Source: Acidobacteriota bacterium
Lineage (GTDB): Bacteria; Acidobacteriota; Polarisedimenticolia; Gp22-AA2
Length of the DNA stretch: 14,189 nt
NCBI GenBank assembly: GCA_016177515.1
Contig: JACOUZ010000334.1
Span: 1-14,189, forward strand
Direction: 5' to 3'
Shown piece by piece: positions 7,931-14,189 of this stretch. Made by a program: the position numbers and the translations under genes. Within the stretch, counting starts at the first letter, position 1. Every line of letters starts with the position of its first letter. The notes beneath the pieces were generated by a model. It was given only the letters and a program-made list of their open reading frames with translations. It did no database searches and had not been told where the DNA came from.

Positions 7931-8043
7931 AGGCGCCCCCCCGCCGCCGCCCGGCCCGTCCGCGGGCGCGCCGGGGCGTGCGCCGCCGCGGGGCTGCCCC
8001 GGGACCGCGGCGCGCGCGGCCACAGAGGGTCGCGCGCGCCGAC

Positions 8044-8682
8044 ATGAGCCGCTTCCACGTGTTGAGCGAGGCGGGGGCTCACCACGCGGCGATCGCCATG
8101 AGCCAGATCATCGGCCGGCCGCTGCGCCTGGACGTTCCGTGGGCCCGCGTCCTCCCCCTCGAGGAGGTCGCCGACCTCGCGGGCGGGGCGTCGCGCGTGG
8201 TGTGCGCCCTGTCGCTCCGGGTCTACGGCGATCTCCGGGGCAGCCTCCTTCTGATCTTCAGCCGCAATCAGATCCCGGTGCTCCTCGACCTCGTCATGCC
8301 GCGCGCGGGGGGGGACGGCCGCGGCCGCGCCCCCCGATCGCATGTCCTGGAGGAGATGGAGCGCTCGGCCCTCCTGGAGCTGGGCAACATCCTCGGCTGC
8401 GCCTACCTGAACGCCCTCAGCCGGCTTCTCGGCGTCAGCCTCCTGCCCTCGATTCCCGGCCTGGCGCTCGACATGGTCGGAGCGGTCACCGACCACCTGC
8501 TGATCGAGGTTGCCTCGGTTTCCGACACGGCGGTCGTGCTGGCCAGCGAGGTCGTGGAGCCCGCCAGCGGTCTGCGCGGCGAAATCTTCTTCCTGCCCCA
8601 TCCCCATTCACTGAGGATCCTCGGGCGGACGCACGCGCGGGCGGCCCCGGAGAGGGCGGCGGGCAAAGGCGGGGGGCGGTGA
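8044..8682 (+). CDS. cheC: CheC-type CheY-P phosphatase, one intact active site
   Basis: This 212-residue protein belongs to the CheC/CheX/FliY phosphatases that remove phosphate from CheY-P. The second active-site motif is intact: S108, E112 and N115 in SALLELGN, followed by P138. The first is degraded: near LSEAGAHHAAIAMSQIIG the glutamate remains (E9), but the catalytic Asn position is Ala (A12). CheC also binds CheD and regulates it; cheD follows with a 4-base GTGA overlap. I chose ATG at 8044 because family homology begins about there. An in-frame GTG at 7927 overlaps the cheA stop (GTGA) and would add 39 residues, mostly Arg, Pro and Ala. That extension looks like translated GC-rich spacer, but the coupling geometry keeps it possible. 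Confidence 0.9.
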   Translation: MSRFHVLSEAGAHHAAIAMSQIIGRPLRLDVPWARVLPLEEVADLAGGASRVVCALSLRVYGDLRGSLLLIFSRNQIPVLLDLVMPRAGGDGRGRAPRSHVLEEMERSALLELGNILGCAYLNALSRLLGVSLLPSIPGLALDMVGAVTDHLLIEVASVSDTAVVLASEVVEPASGLRGEIFFLPHPHSLRILGRTHARAAPERAAGKGGGR

Positions 8683-9161
8683 CCCGCCCGCGGTCGCTCC
8701 GTGCCGGCGAGCTGCGCGTCCAGGAGGCTCCGGCGAGGCTCATCATCCACGGCCTCGGCTCGTGCGTCGCGGTGTTCGTCTACGACCCCGGCCCGCGCGT
8801 CGGCGGCCTGGCCCACATCCTTCTGCCCGGGCCGCCGGCGAAGACGACCGATCACGCCGGGCGTTACGCGACCACCGCGGTGGCCGCCATGGTGGAGGAA
8901 TCGATCCGGCTGGGGGCGCGGCGATCGGCGCTTCTCGCCAAGGTCACCGGCGGATCGAGGATGTTCTCCGCCGACCCGGCCCTGCCGCGCCCGACCGTCG
9001 GGGACAAGAACATCGAAGCGGCCCTCCGCGCTCTGGAGGAGGCCCGGGTCGCGGTCGTCGCCAGCGACGTGGGAGGGGAGCACGGACGCACGGTGATGGC
9101 GGACCTGTCCGACGGCACCTTGACCATCACGACCGTGCGCGGCAGGCCGAGAGTGGTGTGA
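8679..9161 (+). CDS. cheD: CheD chemoreceptor glutamine deamidase
   Basis: This 160-residue protein would convert specific receptor glutamines to glutamates and interact with CheC. The catalytic Cys is C29 in HGLGSCVAVFVYD and the His is H46 in GGLAHILLP, spaced as in Thermotoga CheD. The KVTGGSRMF and NIEAAL segments are also typical. The Thr that completes the triad six residues before the Cys in Thermotoga is Ile (I23) here. The GTG start at 8679 forms a GTGA overlap with the cheC stop, indicating coupled translation and supporting joint function. It is the last gene of the operon and converges with trxA. Confidence 0.93.
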   Translation: MTRPRSLRAGELRVQEAPARLIIHGLGSCVAVFVYDPGPRVGGLAHILLPGPPAKTTDHAGRYATTAVAAMVEESIRLGARRSALLAKVTGGSRMFSADPALPRPTVGDKNIEAALRALEEARVAVVASDVGGEHGRTVMADLSDGTLTITTVRGRPRVV

Positions 9162-9168
9162 GGGAACG

Positions 9169-9185
9169 GCCGCCGCTCCGGCGGC
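9169..9185 (+). terminator. GC hairpin between convergent cheD and trxA
   Basis: GCCGCCG (9169-9175) and CGGCGGC (9179-9185) form a perfect 7-base stem with a 3-base loop, starting 7 bases after the cheD stop. There is no T-run on either side, so it may be a weak or rho-assisted terminator. Its place between convergent genes fits. Confidence 0.4.
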
Positions 9186-9234
9186 GGGCGGGGCCTGTGT
9201 GGCGCGCGGCCCGGCCGAATACCCGGACAGGCTC

Positions 9235-9564
9235 CTAAGCGGTGTGCTTGTCGATCAGATTCACCAGGACGTCGCGTGACGCCGCCCCGATGTACTGCTC
9301 GACGACCTTGCCGTTCTTGAACAAAAGTAAGGTCGGGATGCTCTGGATGCCGTAGCGGCCGGCCAGGCTGCTCTCGTCGTCCACGTTCACCTTGCCGACG
9401 CGCACCTTGCCGTCGTATTCCTCGGCCAGCTTCTCCAGGACGGGCGCCACCATGCGGCAGGGGCCGCACCACTCCGCCCAGAAATCGACCAGGATCGGCG
9501 CTCCCGGTTTCTTGACCTCGGATTCAAAGTTGCCGTTCGTCAGCGTCAGGATGTTTGTGCTCAT
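9235..9564 (-). CDS. trxA: Thioredoxin
   Basis: This 109-residue protein is a standard single-domain cytoplasmic thioredoxin of normal length, with no signal peptide. The redox site WCGPC (C33, C36) is preceded by ILVDFWAE. The cis-proline is P77 in SIPTLLLF, and the C-terminal GAASRD region matches the family. It reduces disulfides in target enzymes using electrons from thioredoxin reductase. GGAGAG lies 3 bases upstream of the ATG at 9564. The gene is divergent from rsmA, with 59 bases between the start codons, and convergent with cheD, so it is probably transcribed alone. Confidence 0.96.
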   Translation of the reverse strand: MSTNILTLTNGNFESEVKKPGAPILVDFWAEWCGPCRMVAPVLEKLAEEYDGKVRVGKVNVDDESSLAGRYGIQSIPTLLLFKNGKVVEQYIGAASRDVLVNLIDKHTA

Positions 9565-9604
9565 CGTCTCTCCAGGATCCTCCGTGGGCGCGCAAGGCGC
9601 CGTT

Positions 9605-9633
9605 CTTATACCATACCGGTAGGATGCACGGAA
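9605..9633 (-). promoter_or_regulatory. Weak candidate promoter for trxA
   Basis: On the minus strand, TATAAG at 9605-9610 is a good -10 element. A poor -35 candidate (TTCCGT, 9628-9633) sits 17 bases away, inside the start of rsmA. The leader would be about 33 bases. On the plus strand the same AT-rich patch (TATACCATACC, 9607-9617) could serve rsmA. Placement is tentative. Confidence 0.35.
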
Positions 9634-10484
9634 GCCCGCCCCGGTTACAGGCGCACCGGCGCTGGGGGCAGAATTTCCTGGTCAATCAGGGGGCGGCCGA
9701 CACGATCATCGCCGCCTTCCGCCCCCGGCCGGACGATCTCGTCCTCGAGATCGGCCCGGGGAAGGGTGTCCTCACGCGCCGGCTTCTGGGACGGGTTCGG
9801 GCCCTGCTGGCTGTGGAGATCGACCCCGACCTCGTGACCCTCCTGCGCGCGGAGCTGGGCGGCGCGCCCGGCCTCGAGATCGTCGCGGCGGACGTCCTCG
9901 CGGCCGACCTGCGCGCCCTCCTGCTGGGCCTGGGTGCCGGTCCCGAACGCCGGGCGCGCGTCATCGCCAACCTCCCCTACAACATCGCCACAGCCGTCAT
10001 CCTGAGGCTGATCGGCGAGCGCGCGCACCTGCGCGACCTCCTGGTCCTGGTGCAGCGCGAGGTGGCCGAGCGCATCGCCTCCGCCCCCCGTCGCAAGACT
10101 TACGGCGGCCTGACGGTCCTCTGCCAGGCGCAGGCCCGCGTCGAGGTCCTGCTGCGGCTGCGGCCGGGGTCCTTCCGGCCGATCCCCAAGGTCGACTCCG
10201 AGCTCGTGCGGCTGGCGCTGCACGCACCGGAGGAGGAGGCGGCCCGCACCGGCGGCAGGGCGGCGCCGGGAGCGCTGGAGGCCCTGCTGCGCACCGCCTT
10301 CGGCCGCCGGCGCAAGACGCTTCTGAACAATCTCGCCTCCCTCCCGGGGCCGGGAGGAGTCCCGATCGGCCCCGATGCGGCCCGGCGGCTCATCCGCGCG
10401 GCCGGCCTCGACCCCGGCGCGCGTCCCGAGGAGGTCCCGGTGGCGGGGTTTCTGGCCCTGCTGCGAATCCGAAACGCTCTATAA
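9624..10484 (+). CDS. rsmA: 16S rRNA adenine dimethyltransferase RsmA (KsgA)
   Basis: This 286-residue enzyme dimethylates two adjacent adenines in helix 45 near the 3' end of 16S rRNA, using S-adenosylmethionine, late in small-subunit assembly. The sequence shows RRWGQNFLVN (12-21), SAM motif I LEIGPGKGVLTRRLL (41-55), the acidic motif AVEIDPDLV (63-71) and the catalytic NLPYNIAT (117-124). QREVAERI, KTYGGLTVLCQ and FRPIPKVDSE further on are also diagnostic. The C-terminal helical domain (TAFGRRRKTLLNNL) is complete. ATG at 9624 is the likely start because GQNFL begins about residue 15, as usual; the ribosome site is weak (AGG adjacent to ATG). The stop lies 8 bases before RNase J and overlaps a TATAAT. 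Confidence 0.96.
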   Translation: MHGSPPRLQAHRRWGQNFLVNQGAADTIIAAFRPRPDDLVLEIGPGKGVLTRRLLGRVRALLAVEIDPDLVTLLRAELGGAPGLEIVAADVLAADLRALLLGLGAGPERRARVIANLPYNIATAVILRLIGERAHLRDLLVLVQREVAERIASAPRRKTYGGLTVLCQAQARVEVLLRLRPGSFRPIPKVDSELVRLALHAPEEEAARTGGRAAPGALEALLRTAFGRRRKTLLNNLASLPGPGGVPIGPDAARRLIRAAGLDPGARPEEVPVAGFLALLRIRNAL

Positions 10485-10485
10485 T
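10480..10485 (+). promoter_or_regulatory. Perfect -10 box overlapping the rsmA stop codon
   Basis: TATAAT contains the TAA stop of rsmA (10482-10484) and ends 7 bases before the GTG of RNase J. Transcription would begin at or next to the GTG, giving a leaderless mRNA. No ribosome binding site precedes the GTG, which agrees. No convincing -35 is seen 17 bases upstream. Confidence 0.5.
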
Positions 10486-10492
10486 CCCGGAC

Positions 10493-12181
10493 GTGACGAC
10501 CCGCGCCCGAATCGAGGCTTCCCGGACGCACCCTCCCCTGCAGATTGTCCCCCTCGGCGGCATCGGCGAGTTCGGCAACAACTGCACCGTCCTGCGCTGC
10601 GGATCGGACCTCATCGTCGTCGACGCCGGCCTGATGTTTCCCGAGGAGCAGGCCTTCGGGATCGACTTCGTCATCCCCGACATGACGTACATCCTGGAGC
10701 ACGTCAAGGACGTGCGCGGCATCCTCCTGACGCACGGCCACGAAGACCACATCGGCGCGCTCCCCTGGCTGTACGACAGGGCGCGCGTTCCCGTGTACGG
10801 CAGCGATTTCACGCTCGGCCTGGTGTCGCGCAAGCTGGCCGAGCACGACCTGCCGGCGGAGCGGCACCTGAAGCGCGTCAAGGCCCGCGACGAAATCACC
10901 CTCGGCCCGTTCACCATCGAGTTCATCCAGGTCACGCACAGCATCCCGGGATCGTTCGGGCTCGCCATCAAGACGCCGGTCGGGACCGTCCTGCACAGCG
11001 GCGACTTCAAGATGGACCAGACGCCGTCCGACGGGCGCACGTTCGACTTCCAGACGTTCTCCTTCTATGGCGACCAGGGAGTGCTGGCGCTCCTGTCGGA
11101 CAGCACCAACGCGGAGGTGCCGGGATTCAGCGGATCCGAACGCACGGTCGGAGAGGCCCTCGACGGGCTGTTCCGCAAGGCCTCCGGCCGTATCGTCATC
11201 AGCACGTTCGCCAGCAACGTGCACCGGATCCAGCAGGTGATCGACCTGGCGGTGGCGCACCGCAGGAAAGTCGCCCTGGTCGGCTCGAGCATGATCTCCA
11301 CCTCCGAGGTGGCCGGCAGGCTGGGCTATCTGAAGGCCCCCGCCAACACCCTGATCGAGCCGGGGGAAGCGAAGCGCCTGGCGGCCAACCGGGTGGTGGT
11401 GATCGCCGCCGGCAGCCAGGGCGAGCCGATGTCGGCGCTGTCGCGCATCGCCCTCGACGATCACCGCGAGGTGTCGATCGAGCCGGGCGACACGGTGGTG
11501 CTCTCGGCCCGGATCATCCCGGGCAATGAGAAATCGATCAACCGCGTCGTGAACCACCTCTACCGCCGTGGCGCGGACGTCATCGTGGGCGGACGTTCGC
11601 CGCTGCACGTCTCGGGGCACGCCAGCCAGGAGGAGCTCCGGATTCTGCTCACGCTGACGCGACCGCGCTATTTCATCCCGATCCACGGCGAGCTGCGCCA
11701 GATCCACAACCACGCCCTCCTGGCGGAGCAGACCGGCCTGCCGCGCGAACGCATCCTGGTGGGCGAGGCCGGAGACGTCATCGAGCTGACCGCCCGGGAG
11801 GCCAGGGTGGCGGGCCGGGTCCAGGTCGGCCGGGTGTTCGTCGACGGCACGCGCGAGGAGGTGGACGAGATCATCGTGCGCGATCGCCGCCACCTCTCCG
11901 AGGGCGGCATCATCCTGGCCGTCGTCGCGATCGATCGGCACACCGGCCGGCCCGGGGGCGAGCCGGAAATCGTCAGCCGCGGGTTCCCCGTCGGGCCGGA
12001 CCGGGGGGAGATCCTGGGCGAGGCCGCGCGCGTGGTGCGCCGGTGCGTCGAGGCCGCGACGCCCGAGGAGCGCGCCGACCGTGGCGTCATGAAGGCCCTC
12101 ATCCAGCGCGACCTGAAGCGCTATTTCCGCAAGACCCTCGACCGGCGGCCGATCATCATCTCGGCCATCATCGAAACCTGA
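10493..12181 (+). CDS. rnj: Ribonuclease J (metallo-beta-lactamase/beta-CASP RNase)
   Basis: This 562-residue protein has the layout and length of bacterial RNase J, an endo- and 5'-3' exoribonuclease central to mRNA decay and rRNA processing. The N-terminal PLGGIGEFGNNC is a family hallmark. Metal ligands include H81, H83, D85 and H86 in LTHGHEDHIGALPW, H149 in VTHSIPG and D171 in LHSGDFKMD. The beta-CASP region contains LLSDSTNAEVPGF, STFASNVHRIQQ, GSQGEPMSAL, HVSGHAS (H376) and PIHGE (H398). The C-terminal domain (from about 460) is present and ends with the FRKTLDRRPIIISAI-type segment. The GTG start at 10493 fits the family N-terminus and lies 8 bases after rsmA. A -10 box just upstream suggests its own leaderless transcript in addition to read-through from rsmA. 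Confidence 0.96.
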   Translation: MTTRARIEASRTHPPLQIVPLGGIGEFGNNCTVLRCGSDLIVVDAGLMFPEEQAFGIDFVIPDMTYILEHVKDVRGILLTHGHEDHIGALPWLYDRARVPVYGSDFTLGLVSRKLAEHDLPAERHLKRVKARDEITLGPFTIEFIQVTHSIPGSFGLAIKTPVGTVLHSGDFKMDQTPSDGRTFDFQTFSFYGDQGVLALLSDSTNAEVPGFSGSERTVGEALDGLFRKASGRIVISTFASNVHRIQQVIDLAVAHRRKVALVGSSMISTSEVAGRLGYLKAPANTLIEPGEAKRLAANRVVVIAAGSQGEPMSALSRIALDDHREVSIEPGDTVVLSARIIPGNEKSINRVVNHLYRRGADVIVGGRSPLHVSGHASQEELRILLTLTRPRYFIPIHGELRQIHNHALLAEQTGLPRERILVGEAGDVIELTAREARVAGRVQVGRVFVDGTREEVDEIIVRDRRHLSEGGIILAVVAIDRHTGRPGGEPEIVSRGFPVGPDRGEILGEAARVVRRCVEAATPEERADRGVMKALIQRDLKRYFRKTLDRRPIIISAIIET

Positions 12182-12213
12182 ACACGGCCTGCCGCCGCGC
12201 GGCCCCGGCAAGG

Positions 12214-12222
12214 TGATAGAAT
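12214..12222 (+). promoter_or_regulatory. Extended -10 promoter immediately upstream of ftsK
   Basis: TGATAGAAT matches an extended -10 element (TG, one base, then TAGAAT). It ends 8 bases before the ATG at 12231, so the transcript would have almost no leader. The overlapping AAGGTGAT (12210-12217) resembles a ribosome site but lies 13 bases from the ATG, longer than usual. A small GC hairpin at 12191-12203 (GCCGC and GCGGC) may end the RNase J transcript just before it. Confidence 0.45.
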
Positions 12223-12230
12223 TCGCGCCT

Positions 12231-14189
12231 ATGCGCGCACGGCGGAGAACCGTTTCACCCCGCCGCGAATCCCCCGCGGCCCGGGGCTTTCTCTCGGAGG
12301 CCATGGCGATCGTCCTGATGGCGGTCGCCATTCTTCTGGTTCTGAGCCTCGCCTCGTACCACGCCGACGATCCCGTCCCCTGGCCCCTCGGGAGCTGGAC
12401 GAGCGAGCCGGTGCGCAACATCGCCGGGATCGCGGGCGCCCTGTGCGCCGAGCTGCTCCTGCAGCTCTTCGGATACGCCGGCTGGGCGGTTCCCCTTCTC
12501 CTGCTCCTGCTGGGGTGGGAGGTTTTCTGGAGGCGCAACGGGAGGGCGCTGTCCCGCGCCTTCGGCTGCGCGCTCCTGGTTCTGTCGTCCGCCGCCTCCC
12601 TGCACCTCATGCTCGACGGGGGGGCCGGCCCCGGGGCGCGCGGTGCGGGCGGCTGGTTCGGCACTGCGTTCGCGCACCTCCTGGCCCGCCCGCTCAACCG
12701 CTGGGGTGCCCTGGTCGCCGCCCTGGCCTGCCTGGCCGCCAGCCTGCTGGTGGTGACGCGCGCCTCCATGATCGAGGCGGCGCAGGTGGTCTGGGCGCGG
12801 GCGGCTGCCCTGATGCGCCATGCGTGGCTGGCCCGCATCCGCCACCGCGAGTCGCGCCGCAAGGAGCGCCTGCGCCTGGAGGTCGCGCGGCGGCAGCAGG
12901 AGCGCCGGGCCGCCGCCCTGGCCGCCGGGGAGGAGACCACGCCCGAACCGCATGCCGCGGCGCCGATCCCGCTCGCCGCCACGGACGAGGAGGCGCTGCC
13001 GGCCGCCGAAGGCCGCGCCGCCGCGACCGCCGCCCGCAAGGCGGCCCGCGCCGCCGTCAGGGGCAGGGCCGTGACTCCCGAGGGGCAGCCGCAGTTCGAC
13101 TTCGTCCAGACCCTGGCCGCCTACACGGCCCCGCCCCTGTCGCTGCTGAACCCGCCGCAGCACGACGTGCAGGTGGACGAGAAGGATCTCGTCGAGACGG
13201 CCCGCATCATCACCGAGAAGTGCCGCGAGTTCGATGTCACCGGCCAGGTCATCGCCATCCAGCCGGGGCCGGTGGTGACGGTCTTCGAGTTCAAGCCGGA
13301 CCCCGGCGTGAAGTACAGCAGGATCGTCACTCTGGCCGACGACCTCTGCCTGGCCATCGAGGCCGAGTCGATCCGCATCGACCGGATCGCGGGCAAGTCG
13401 ACCGTCGGCATCGAGGTGCCGAACAAGAAGCGCGAGATCATCTCCCTGCGCGAGCTCCTGGCCGGCGATCGCTTCCAGAAATCGCCGGCCTCGCTGACGC
13501 TCGCCCTCGGCAAGGAGATCAGCGGCGAGCCGTATTACGCCGCCCTGGCGCGCATGCCCCATCTTCTGGTCGCCGGCTCGACCGGATCGGGCAAGAGCGT
13601 CTGCCTGAACGCCATCCTGACGTCCATCCTGTACAAGTCGAGCCCGGACGAGGTGAAGTTCATCATGATCGACCCCAAGCGTCTCGAGCTCGGGGTCTAC
13701 GAGAACATCCCGCACCTCCTGACGCCCCTGGTCACCGACACCAAGAAGGCGGCCAACGCCCTGCGCTGGGCGGTCCTGGAGATGGAGCGGCGCTACAAGC
13801 AGCTGGCCGAGGCGGGCGTGCGCGGCATCGATCAGTACAACCTGGTGGTGAGGCGCGAGATGCAGGAGCGCGGCGCGGCCGCGCCCGCGGGCGGCGACGC
13901 GCCACCGGCGTCGGCGCGCATCCCGGCGAACGGAGGCGAGGCCCCCAGGCCGCTGCCCTACGTCGTCATCCTGATCGACGAGCTGGCCGACCTGATGATG
14001 ACGACCGGCGCCGAGGTGGAGGAGGCGATCACCCGGCTGGCGCAGATGGCGCGCGCCGTCGGCATCCACCTGATCCTGTCCACGCAGCGTCCGTCGGTGG
14101 ACATCATCACCGGCGTCATCAAGGCGAACTTCCCCTGCCGCATCGCCATGCGGGTGTCCTCCAAGGTCGATTCCCGCACGATTCTCGAC
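12231..14189 (+). CDS. ftsK: FtsK/SpoIIIE family DNA translocase, 5' part (runs off window)
   Basis: The first 653 codons of a septal DNA translocase are present; the gene continues beyond the right edge. A short Arg-rich cytoplasmic start is followed by several membrane helices (about residues 22-43, 62-80, 83-98, 107-125 and 158-178). A Lys/Arg-rich then Ala/Pro-rich linker follows (about 200-285). The alpha/beta motor comes next: EKDLVETARIITEKCREFDV, IQPGPVVTVFEF, Walker A GSTGSGKS (449-456) and Walker B VVILIDELADL (578-588), then LAQMARAVGIHLILSTQRPS and VITGVIKANFPCRIA. These proteins anchor at the division site and pump chromosomes away from the septum. The DNA-orienting gamma domain would lie beyond the window. 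A Pro/Ala-rich insertion of roughly 35 residues sits between Walker A and B. ATG at 12231 is chosen because the helices begin soon after. Confidence 0.95.
   Translation, partial: MRARRRTVSPRRESPAARGFLSEAMAIVLMAVAILLVLSLASYHADDPVPWPLGSWTSEPVRNIAGIAGALCAELLLQLFGYAGWAVPLLLLLLGWEVFWRRNGRALSRAFGCALLVLSSAASLHLMLDGGAGPGARGAGGWFGTAFAHLLARPLNRWGALVAALACLAASLLVVTRASMIEAAQVVWARAAALMRHAWLARIRHRESRRKERLRLEVARRQQERRAAALAAGEETTPEPHAAAPIPLAATDEEALPAAEGRAAATAARKAARAAVRGRAVTPEGQPQFDFVQTLAAYTAPPLSLLNPPQHDVQVDEKDLVETARIITEKCREFDVTGQVIAIQPGPVVTVFEFKPDPGVKYSRIVTLADDLCLAIEAESIRIDRIAGKSTVGIEVPNKKREIISLRELLAGDRFQKSPASLTLALGKEISGEPYYAALARMPHLLVAGSTGSGKSVCLNAILTSILYKSSPDEVKFIMIDPKRLELGVYENIPHLLTPLVTDTKKAANALRWAVLEMERRYKQLAEAGVRGIDQYNLVVRREMQERGAAAPAGGDAPPASARIPANGGEAPRPLPYVVILIDELADLMMTTGAEVEEAITRLAQMARAVGIHLILSTQRPSVDIITGVIKANFPCRIAMRVSSKVDSRTILD

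Noticed and set aside
5318..8023. Long minus-strand open frame opposite cheW, cheY and cheA
   Set aside because: The plus strand here encodes three well-recognised proteins with all catalytic motifs. The antisense translation is low-complexity with no family signature.
10100..13039. Very long minus-strand open frame opposite rsmA, RNase J and ftsK
   Set aside because: It spans several recognisable plus-strand genes and shows no domain. Its composition (Arg, Ala and Ser runs) is what the antisense of GC-rich coding DNA produces.
12255..14069. Long minus-strand open frame opposite ftsK
   Set aside because: It is the antisense of a clear FtsK with Walker A and B. Its sequence is rich in repetitive Arg, Gly, Asp and His with no known motif.

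Overview
The window is strongly GC-rich throughout, uses many GTG starts and is densely packed with genes. It encodes an outer-membrane beta-barrel remnant, a Thermotoga/Bacillus-style chemosensory set with CheC and CheD, and RNase J. I read this as a chromosomal segment of a high-GC, Gram-negative-type bacterium. Acidobacteriota or a neighbouring phylum is my best guess, but that is inference and no lineage marker in the window settles it.

Region by region. (1) 1-1240, minus strand: a MoxR-type AAA+ ATPase followed by the 5' end of a DUF58 gene, the usual MoxR/DUF58 operon, driven by a consensus-like sigma70 promoter at 1284-1312. (2) 1617-2625, plus strand: a decayed porin-cytochrome conduit. 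A DmsE/MtrA-like multiheme c-type cytochrome has an amber codon just after its signal peptide and is cut off after its fifth CXXCH. It runs directly into the signal peptide of an MtrB/PioB-like outer-membrane barrel, of which only the N-terminal part and the last beta-strands remain. (3) 2835-9161, plus strand: one compact operon with its own promoter, in the order cheR, mcp, cheW, cheY, cheA, cheC, cheD. Genes overlap or lie a few bases apart, apart from about 113 bp before the preferred cheC start. It has no cheB, no motility genes and a receptor with almost no periplasmic sensor. (4) 9235-9564, minus strand: thioredoxin. (5) 9624-14189, plus strand: housekeeping genes rsmA (ksgA), RNase J and the first 653 codons of an FtsK/SpoIIIE DNA translocase. 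The last two carry -10 elements so close to their start codons that leaderless mRNAs are likely.

How the genes work together. The receptor, CheW and CheA would form the signalling array, with CheY as its output. CheR adds methyl groups to the receptor. CheD (deamidase) and CheC (CheY-P phosphatase) would provide feedback, as in Bacillus and Thermotoga. The electron-conduit remnant was once a cytochrome plus porin for moving electrons across the outer membrane and is very probably non-functional now. I saw no tRNA, rRNA, CRISPR array, insertion sequence or attachment site.
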